DNA from: Croceibacterium_A sp035626815
GTDB lineage: Bacteria; Pseudomonadota; Alphaproteobacteria; Sphingomonadales; Sphingomonadaceae
Assembly (NCBI GenBank): GCA_035626815.1
Contig: DASPMY010000059.1
Coordinates: 1 to 34,695, forward strand
Direction of reading: 5' to 3'
DNA: 34,695 bases
The notes under the pieces were generated by a model. The model ran no database searches. It was given only the letters and a program-made list of their open reading frames with translations, and was not told the origin of the DNA. The translations under genes were made by a program, and so were the position numbers. Positions 29,865 to 34,695 of this stretch are shown here, piece after piece; the stretch's first letter is position 1, and each line of letters opens with the position of its first letter.

Positions 29865-30473
29865 TCAGCCCTCGGCGGTTTCCTCGCCTTCGGCTTGCTC
29901 GGCCGGCGGCAGCTCGCCCGGCTCGGCGTTCGGATCGACCGGCTCGGTGAAGCCTTCGCTCTCCGAGCGCTCCTCCTCGGCCATCTGGGCGAACACGTCG
30001 ACGCCCTGCTTCTGCAGCTCGGCCTCGTCGTCCGAGCGGGCGACGTTGGCCTTCACCGTGACGCGGACTTCCGGGTGCAGCGCGACCTTGACGTCGAACA
30101 GGCCGATGGTCTTGATCGGCCGCTCGAGGATGATCTGCGACTTGTTGATGTCGAAACCCTTTTCCTTGAGCGCCTCGGCGATGTCGCGGACGTTGACCGA
30201 GCCGTAGAGCTGGCCCGAGTTCGACGACGAGCGGATCAGCGTCAGCTCGGTGCCGTCGACGTCGGCGCCGGCCTTGGCGGCCTCGTCGCGGCGCGCGGCG
30301 TTCTCGGCCTCGAGCCGCTCGCGGTTGGCCTCGAACACCTTGCGGTTGGCCTCGTTGGCGCGCAGCGCCTTCTTGTTCGGCAGCAGGAAGTTGCGCGCGT
30401 AGCCGTCCTTGACCGAGACGACGTCGCCGATCGAGCCGAGCTTCTCGATGCGTTCGAGCAGGATGAGTTCCAT
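29865..30473 (-). CDS. rplI: 50S ribosomal protein L9 with acidic tail
   Basis: L9 binds 23S rRNA near the L1 stalk and limits frameshifting. The 202-residue product begins MELILLERIEKLGSIGDVVS and VKDGYARNFLLPNKKALRA, joined by the long central helix to a C-terminal domain with LFDVKVALHPEVRVTVKANV. After about residue 155 an acidic extension of nearly 50 residues follows (EEERSESEGFTEPVDPNAEP and a Glu/Ala-rich end), beyond the usual 150 or so. ATG 30473 precedes the canonical start. It is the last gene of rpsF-rpsR-rplI, 13 bases after rpsR, and is followed by a terminator. Confidence 0.96.
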   Translation of the reverse strand: MELILLERIEKLGSIGDVVSVKDGYARNFLLPNKKALRANEANRKVFEANRERLEAENAARRDEAAKAGADVDGTELTLIRSSSNSGQLYGSVNVRDIAEALKEKGFDINKSQIILERPIKTIGLFDVKVALHPEVRVTVKANVARSDDEAELQKQGVDVFAQMAEEERSESEGFTEPVDPNAEPGELPPAEQAEGEETAEG

Positions 30474-30486
30474 GATCCTCGCTCCC

Positions 30487-30711
30487 TTACTTCACGATGT
30501 AGGGCAGCAGGCCCAGGTGGCGGGCGCGCTTGATCGCCTTGGCCAGCTCGCGCTGCTTCTTGGCGCTGACGGCGGTGATGCGGCTCGGCACGATCTTGCC
30601 GCGTTCGGACATGAAGCCCTGCAGCAGGCGCACGTCCTTGTAGTCGATCACGGGGGCGTCCTTGGCCGAGAACGGGCAGGACTTGCGGCGGCGGAAGAAC
30701 GGGCGGGCCAT
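30487..30711 (-). CDS. rpsR: 30S ribosomal protein S18
   Basis: S18 pairs with S6 on the 30S platform. The 74-residue product starts MARPFFRRRKSCPFSAKDAP and contains RLLQGFMSERGKIVPSRITA and KKQRELAKAIKRARHLGLLP, all canonical. ATG 30711 overlaps the rpsF stop by one base (TGATG); the longer frame upstream is rpsF sequence in another phase. The single Cys12 in KSCPF is the position often seen in alphaproteobacterial S18. Confidence 0.97.
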   Translation of the reverse strand: MARPFFRRRKSCPFSAKDAPVIDYKDVRLLQGFMSERGKIVPSRITAVSAKKQRELAKAIKRARHLGLLPYIVK

Positions 30712-31076
30712 CAGAAGCGCTCCCCGTCGCGCTCGCGGCGCTTGCGATCGCGCTCGACCTTGCGCATCTGCGCCGAGGGGCCTTCCTCGTGCTCGTCGAC
30801 CGAGACGGTGAGCCAGCGGATCACGTCTTCGTTGATGCGGTTCTGCCGCTCGAGCTCGGCGACCACGCTGCCCGGGCATTCGAGATTGAGCATCACGAAG
30901 TGCGCCTTGCGGTTGCGGTCGATCTTGTAGGCGAGGCTCTTGAGGCCCCAGGTCTCGGTCTTGCTGATCTTTCCGCCACCCTGCTCCACGATCTCCGTGG
31001 CGGCGGCGGCGAGCGCGTCGACCTGAGCCTGGCTCAGATCCTGGCGCGCGAGAAAGACATGCTCGTAAAGCGGCAT
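30711..31076 (-). CDS. rpsF: 30S ribosomal protein S6
   Basis: S6 binds S18 and 16S rRNA in the platform. The 121-residue product begins MPLYEHVFLARQDLSQAQVD and contains TWGLKSLAYKIDRNRKAHFV and RIDNEDV-type text (NRINEDVIRWLTVSVDEHEE). The C-terminus is strongly charged (KVERDRKRRERDGERF). ATG 31076 has AAAGGA about six bases upstream. It is the first gene of rpsF-rpsR-rplI; the upstream gap holds a candidate promoter and a structured leader that could serve S6-S18 feedback. Confidence 0.97.
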   Translation of the reverse strand: MPLYEHVFLARQDLSQAQVDALAAAATEIVEQGGGKISKTETWGLKSLAYKIDRNRKAHFVMLNLECPGSVVAELERQNRINEDVIRWLTVSVDEHEEGPSAQMRKVERDRKRRERDGERF

Positions 31077-31105
31077 GCGCGCGGTCCTTTCATTCCATGC
31101 CGATC

Positions 31106-31160
31106 GCTGGCTGATCCGCCCGAATGGCGGGGCCCCTCCGGCTTTCTTGGGGTTTCCAGC
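31106..31160 (-). promoter_or_regulatory. Structured leader of the rpsF operon
   Basis: An outer stem GCTGG (31106-31110)/CCAGC (31156-31160) encloses an inner hairpin CCGCC (31116-31120)/GGCGG (31126-31130) and a GGGGCCCC-rich part. In mRNA polarity it lies between the candidate promoter and the rpsF ribosome site. S6-S18 complexes are known to bind their own leader in other bacteria; whether this is that motif is not established. Confidence 0.35.
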
Positions 31161-31185
31161 GGCACGAGGCTCGCGGGAAGCGGCG

Positions 31186-31213
31186 CAGATACAGGTTTCC
31201 CCTGCGATTGCAA
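31186..31213 (-). promoter_or_regulatory. Candidate promoter of the rpsF operon
   Basis: On the minus strand TTGCAA (31213-31208), 16 bases, TATCTG (31191-31186). The -35 begins three bases after the stop of the upstream HAD gene, so the ribosomal operon would have a leader of about 100 bases. Spacing is one short of ideal. Confidence 0.45.
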
Positions 31214-31215
31214 GA

Positions 31216-31686
31216 CTAGAGCGGGAAGTACGGCTTCAGCTCCGCGATGCTCGACTTGGCGCTCCGGTGGTGGACGAACACGCCGCCGACTTCCTCCCAC
31301 AAATGCCGGTGCCGTTCCTGGTCGTCGACCAGCACGTCGCCTTCCTTGGCGTGGTTGCGCTTGTCGCGCGCCATCGTGGTGATGATCCGGGTGCCGGGGA
31401 AGTACTGCGCCGCCCAGCGCACTTTCTGGTCGGCGGCCCAGTTGCCGCGCGGGAGCCCGGTGAGGATCACCGGGTCGAGGTGCCGCACCGCGTCGAACAG
31501 CTCCATCGCGTCGTCCATCAGCGGCAGCCCGAAGTAGAAGTCGGGCGCGGTGGCGAGCTTCTGCCAGAACTTGCCGAGCCCGTGCCGCTTCTCGAACGCG
31601 CGCGGCGGCAGGCCGAGCACGGCGGTGGCGCCCTTGTCGAAATCGGCGAGCACGCCGTCGCAATCGAGATAGAGCTGCCGGGCCAT
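31216..31686 (-). CDS. HAD-type 5'-nucleotidase (NT5C family)
   Basis: A 156-residue HAD hydrolase, similar to 5'(3')-deoxyribonucleotidases, which dephosphorylate nucleoside monophosphates. Motif I is YLDCDGVLADFDKGA, with both catalytic Asp residues; motif II is the Thr in VILTGLPRGN; a Lys in DKRNHAKEGDVLVDD precedes the motif III acidic pair. ATG 31686 directly precedes the first strand. It is upstream of rpsF on the same strand but separated by 139 bp with a candidate promoter. Substrate is inferred from family only. Confidence 0.85.
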   Translation of the reverse strand: MARQLYLDCDGVLADFDKGATAVLGLPPRAFEKRHGLGKFWQKLATAPDFYFGLPLMDDAMELFDAVRHLDPVILTGLPRGNWAADQKVRWAAQYFPGTRIITTMARDKRNHAKEGDVLVDDQERHRHLWEEVGGVFVHHRSAKSSIAELKPYFPL

Positions 31687-31790
31687 GGCCTAGCAACAGC
31701 GCGGCGCCGGGTCGCGTTCCCGTCTCCGCGCACCAAGCACGGCTGGCCGCAGCCCGCGGAACCTTCGCCGGGGGCAAGCGCTGGCGCGGG

Positions 31791-32270
31791 GTGGATACCG
31801 CGAACTGGCTTTTCGAGCAGATGCCCTTCCTCGCCACGCTGGTCGGCAGCGAGGTGCTGCTCGGCCTTGCCCTGCTGGCGCTGACCGCGCTGCTGGTCGC
31901 GTCGGGGGTGCCCGGCGTGCTCGTGCCGCTGTCGTTCTCCTCGGGCGCGCTGCTCGGCGGCTGGCTCGGCATGGCGGTGGTCGTGGCCGGGGCGCTGCTC
32001 GGCAGCCATGCGTTCTTCATCGCCGCGCGGCGCTGGCTGGCGACCCATGTCCGCGCGCGCTGGGGCGAGCGCCTGCAGCGGTTCGACCGCGACATCGCCC
32101 GGCGCGGGTTCGTCTACCTGCTCGGCCTGCGGCTGATCGGCGTGCCGCACTTGATCGTCACCGCCGCGAGCGCGCTGTCGCCGATCCGCGGGCGCAGCTT
32201 CGCGCTCGCCACGCTGCTCGGCTTCCTCCCGGCGATCGCCCTGGCCGCGATGGCCGGTTCCGCGGTGTGA
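31791..32270 (+). CDS. VTT-domain (DedA/TVP38-like) small membrane protein
   Basis: A 159-residue inner-membrane protein with four or five hydrophobic stretches. The C-terminal VTT pattern is visible: RRGFVYLLGLRLIGVPHLIV, then AASALSPIRGRSFALATLLG and FLPAIALAAMAGSAV. DedA-superfamily proteins act in lipid or polyprenyl-phosphate flipping; a role here is inference. The only start in the frame is GTG 31791, with no good ribosome site, and the protein is short for the family (about 200), so the N-terminus may be trimmed. It is divergent from the HAD nucleotidase gene. Confidence 0.75.
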   Translation: MDTANWLFEQMPFLATLVGSEVLLGLALLALTALLVASGVPGVLVPLSFSSGALLGGWLGMAVVVAGALLGSHAFFIAARRWLATHVRARWGERLQRFDRDIARRGFVYLLGLRLIGVPHLIVTAASALSPIRGRSFALATLLGFLPAIALAAMAGSAV

Positions 32271-32344
32271 CCGCGCCTTCCTGTTGCGTCCGCTCGAGAA
32301 TCGCCTAGCGACCCGTCGAAGCAGAGCTTTTGTGTGGAGGGCAA

Positions 32345-33124
32345 ATGCGTTCTACGGCGATCAACTGGCCGTTGCTGGCGGGCGGGGCGGCGGTGCTGGC
32401 GATGGCGGCGCCTGCGGCGGCGCAAGAAACACCGCGCGCCACCGCTTATGCCGAGGTCGTTGCTTGGCCCGACTGGAGCGGCGTATGGTCGCCCGGCGTC
32501 GGCGCGGGCTCGCGCACGACCACGACGCCGCCCCGGCTGACCCCGGCGGGCCAGGCGCTGGTCGACGCGTTCGAGGCCGGCAAGGCGCGCGGCGAGAACC
32601 TGCAGACGGCGGCGGCCAACTGCGTGCCCAACGGCATGCCGGGCATCATGCGGCTGCCGTATCCGATCGAGTTCGTGTACTCGCCCGGCCGGGTCAACAT
32701 CCTGATCGAGACCTACAGCGAGATCCGCCGCATCTATGTCGACGGGCGGCCGCTGCCGGAAGATCCCGATCCGTTCTTCAACGGCCATTCGGTCGGCCAC
32801 TGGGAGGGCGACACCCTGGTGGTGGACACGATCGGCCTCAGCCCGCTGGTCAGCGTCGTGCCCGGCCTCCGCGCGACCGAGAAGACGCGCTTTCGCGAGC
32901 GCATCACCCGCATCGCGCCCGACCGCTTGGTCGACGAGATCACGCTGACCGATCCCGAGCTGTTCGCCGAGCCCTACGTGATGACCCAGGCCTACACGCT
33001 GCAGCCCGAGTGGGAGATTCGCGAGTACGTCTGCCAGGAGAACAACCGCGACGCGGCCGACGAGCTCGGCCGGCCGTCGATGGACCTGGGCACCGACGAC
33101 GACGATCCGTTCGCGGAAGAGTGA
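32345..33124 (+). CDS. Exported protein of unknown function
   Basis: The 259-residue product has a signal peptide (LLAGGAAVLAMAAPAAAQ). The mature part starts near PDWSGVWSPGVGAG and has a beta-rich core with NCVPNGMPGIMRLPYPIEFV, ILIETYSEIRRIYVDGRPLP and GHSVGHWEGDTLVVDTIGLS. Proteins with this layout (PDWSGVW opening and GHWEGDTLVVDT core) recur in sphingomonads and acidobacteria, but I know no assigned function. The C-terminus is acidic (DDDDPFAEE). ATG 32345 follows GGAGGG (32335-32340) by four bases. It stands alone, convergent with the next gene. Confidence 0.8.
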   Translation: MRSTAINWPLLAGGAAVLAMAAPAAAQETPRATAYAEVVAWPDWSGVWSPGVGAGSRTTTTPPRLTPAGQALVDAFEAGKARGENLQTAAANCVPNGMPGIMRLPYPIEFVYSPGRVNILIETYSEIRRIYVDGRPLPEDPDPFFNGHSVGHWEGDTLVVDTIGLSPLVSVVPGLRATEKTRFRERITRIAPDRLVDEITLTDPELFAEPYVMTQAYTLQPEWEIREYVCQENNRDAADELGRPSMDLGTDDDDPFAEE

Positions 33125-33158
33125 GGCGAGCGCCCGGCGGCGCCCGCCACACGTCAGT

Positions 33159-33638
33159 TCAGTTCGAGGACGAGGAAGAATCCTCGTCGTCGTCACCTTC
33201 GAAGCAATCGGCCAGCAGGCAGATCGCCACGCCCGCGGCGACGAGGCCGACGACGATCCACAACGTGTTGCCTTCGCCGGTCAGGTCGTTGCTGAAGCGA
33301 CGATCCTTGTCGAGGTTGGCAAGGTCGAAGCTGGCGACGTTGGCCTGGCGGAGGAAGCCGTCGGAGCTGAAGCGGATGTCGGCCACGTTGACCTGGCGGG
33401 TCAGCAGCTGGCCGCTGTCGCCGGTGCCGACTTCCTGGCCGTAGCCGAGCGTCAGGCCGTAGGTCGGTTCCTTGAGGTTGGGCCCACCACCCAGCGGCAC
33501 TCGCAGGTTGAGCGTCGCTGTCGCGCCGAGCGGCGCCTGCACGGCGTCGGCGGCGGAGTAGGTTTGAGCGAACGCCGGTGCGACCGGCGCCAGGCAAAGG
33601 GCGGCCGAAACGGTCGCGGCAACTAACTTGCGCACCAT
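33159..33638 (-). CDS. Exported or membrane-anchored hypothetical protein
   Basis: Not recognised. The 159-residue product has an N-terminal signal peptide (KLVAATVSAALCLAPVAPAF), a soluble middle with LNLRVPLGGGPNLKEPTYGL and TLGYGQEVGTG, which looks like beta-strand or surface-exposed sequence, one C-terminal hydrophobic helix (TLWIVVGLVAAGVAICLLA) and an unusual end, a DDDED run followed by five Ser and Asn. ATG 33638 has a purine-rich AAAGGGG eight bases upstream. The 111 bp before it are locally AT-rich. The signal peptide plus C-terminal helix and charged tail resemble tail-anchored periplasmic proteins. Confidence 0.7.
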   Translation of the reverse strand: MVRKLVAATVSAALCLAPVAPAFAQTYSAADAVQAPLGATATLNLRVPLGGGPNLKEPTYGLTLGYGQEVGTGDSGQLLTRQVNVADIRFSSDGFLRQANVASFDLANLDKDRRFSNDLTGEGNTLWIVVGLVAAGVAICLLADCFEGDDDEDSSSSSN

Positions 33639-33749
33639 AGAATGCCCCTTTCTTCGACGGCCCCGGAGAGTCGGAGCCAGGGGAGTCGCATACCACGCTC
33701 GCGGGTTTTGCTGTTAATCCTAAATTCAGTTTGCGGCCGCGGCCTCGCG

Positions 33750-34694
33750 TCAGCCGAGATGCGCCAGGATGTCCTTCGCGAACGCGGTCAGCGTGTCGTC
33801 GCGCGCGCCCATCACCACCACCCGGTCGCCCGGCTGGGCGAGCGCGACGATGCGCTCGCCGCACGCCTCGCGCGACGGGATGTACAGCGCCTCGCCGCCG
33901 CCTGCGCGGACAAGGTCGACGATCCGCTCGCTGCCTTCTGACCGGTCGACGGTGCCGCCGAAATAGACCGGGTCGCACATCAGCAGGATGTCGTCCGGAC
34001 CCAATTCCGCGGCGAACGTCTGCGCCAGCTCGTGCCCCATCTGGCGCAGCGGGCCGTAGCCGTGCGGCTGGAAGAAGGCGATGACCCGGCCGGGGTGCGC
34101 CTTGAGCGTGCGCAACGTGGCGCGGCATTTCTCGGGATTGTGGCCGAAGTCGTCGATGACCGTCACCCCGCCCGGGCTGGTGCCGATCACGTCGAAGCGG
34201 CGGGCGAGGCCGGCGAATGTCGAGAGCGCTTCGACGGAGGCGCCCACATCGACCGCGGCCAAGTGAGCTCCGGCAATCGCCGCGAGCGCATTCGACAGAT
34301 TGTGCCGGCCCGGCATCGGCAAGGTCAGCCGGTAGGTATCGTTGGGGCGCCGGATGACCGTCGCGGCGATGCTGGTCGGCGTCTCCACAATGCTGTCGGT
34401 CTCGACCGCGATCAAGGCGTCCGGGCTTTCGATCCCATAGCTCGCGAGATCATCGCAATCGAAAGTCAATTCGCGAACTTCGGGGTCATCGAAATTGGCC
34501 GCGACGCTTTTCGCTCGCCGCACGAAATCCCCGAACAATTGGCGCAGCTCGTCCATGCCCTTATGGTCAAGGCTGACATTGAGCAGGACGGCCACCTGGG
34601 GGTTGTAGAGCGCGATCGATCCGTCGCTTTCATCGACCTCCGAGACGAACGCGCCCTTTCCCACGCGGGCGCTGGCGAAAGGAACGTCGGGCGA
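33750..34694 (-). CDS. MurC/Mpl-type Mur ligase, N-terminus cut by window edge
   Basis: Mur ligases join amino acids or peptides to UDP-MurNAc in peptidoglycan synthesis or recycling. The frame is open to the right edge (about 314 codons seen), so the start and P-loop lie outside. Visible parts: central-domain SEVDESDGSIALYNPQVAVL and NVSLDHKG, the domain junction LPMPGRHNLSNALAAIAGA, and C-terminal VIDDFGHNPEKCRATLRTLK and VIAFFQPHGYGPLRQMGHEL. This is closest to MurC/Mpl, but the FQPHGYGP segment differs from the FQPHRYTR of standard MurC, so it may be a divergent paralogue rather than the essential MurC. The C-terminus ends FAKDILAHLG. The exact member cannot be fixed from the fragment. 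Confidence 0.85.
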   Translation of the reverse strand, partial: SPDVPFASARVGKGAFVSEVDESDGSIALYNPQVAVLLNVSLDHKGMDELRQLFGDFVRRAKSVAANFDDPEVRELTFDCDDLASYGIESPDALIAVETDSIVETPTSIAATVIRRPNDTYRLTLPMPGRHNLSNALAAIAGAHLAAVDVGASVEALSTFAGLARRFDVIGTSPGGVTVIDDFGHNPEKCRATLRTLKAHPGRVIAFFQPHGYGPLRQMGHELAQTFAAELGPDDILLMCDPVYFGGTVDRSEGSERIVDLVRAGGGEALYIPSREACGERIVALAQPGDRVVVMGARDDTLTAFAKDILAHLG

Positions 34695-34695
34695 G

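Overview
The window is a GC-rich chromosomal segment from an alphaproteobacterium, most likely a member of the Sphingomonadales (Sphingomonas/Erythrobacteraceae type). This placement rests on the FYDLN-acid protein, a class II EPSP synthase, GC-rich palindromic intergenic repeats of the kind common in that order, and the mix of housekeeping genes with an M2 peptidase, an S9 peptidase and several efflux systems. The genus is inferred, not proven. No insertion sequence, prophage, CRISPR array or rRNA is visible.

Layout. 1-4477: rpsA (cut by the left edge) and cmk on the minus strand with a 444-bp leader between them, then gdx (guanidinium exporter) on plus behind a candidate guanidine-II riboswitch, then aroA on minus. 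4632-8189: FYDLN-acid protein, tRNA-Ala(GGC), ffh, rpsP and rimM. The conserved rpsP-rimM-trmD-rplS cluster is then split by about 4.2 kb (8186-12438) holding a thioredoxin-reductase-like flavoprotein, an FkbM methyltransferase, a small membrane protein, a GcvA-like LysR regulator, a VapBC toxin-antitoxin pair and a DUF1493-like gene. The last three run by overlapping stops and starts straight into trmD, followed by rplS and a strong terminator.

13641-17689: an exported dipeptidyl-peptidase IV type S9 peptidase, asd, and a second PIN toxin-antitoxin pair (FitAB-like) with a clear palindromic operator. 17686-21621: an EmrAB-type exporter on minus, then a GFA-family protein and an alpha/beta hydrolase on plus. 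21694-28340: an M2 (ACE-like) peptidase and a tightly coupled four-gene tripartite ABC efflux operon (outer-membrane factor, MacA-like adaptor, ATPase, permease). 28343-31686 on minus: AMP nucleosidase, the rpsF-rpsR-rplI operon and a HAD-type 5'-nucleotidase. 31791-34694: a VTT-domain membrane protein, two exported proteins of unknown function and the C-terminal part of a MurC/Mpl-type ligase cut by the right edge.

Most noteworthy: (1) the essential trmD-rplS pair appears to lie downstream of, and translationally coupled to, an autoregulated vapBC module with a near-consensus promoter overlapped by a GTATATAC dyad; (2) a GC-rich double palindrome sits in frame inside rimM, adding about 36 residues after the start codon, and a related repeat supplies the end of aroA; (3) a hairpin with the guanidine-II loop sequence lies just before gdx; (4) the second TA pair has TGATAGCA/TGCTATCA half-sites and looks leaderless; (5) S16 carries an acidic tail of about 160 residues.
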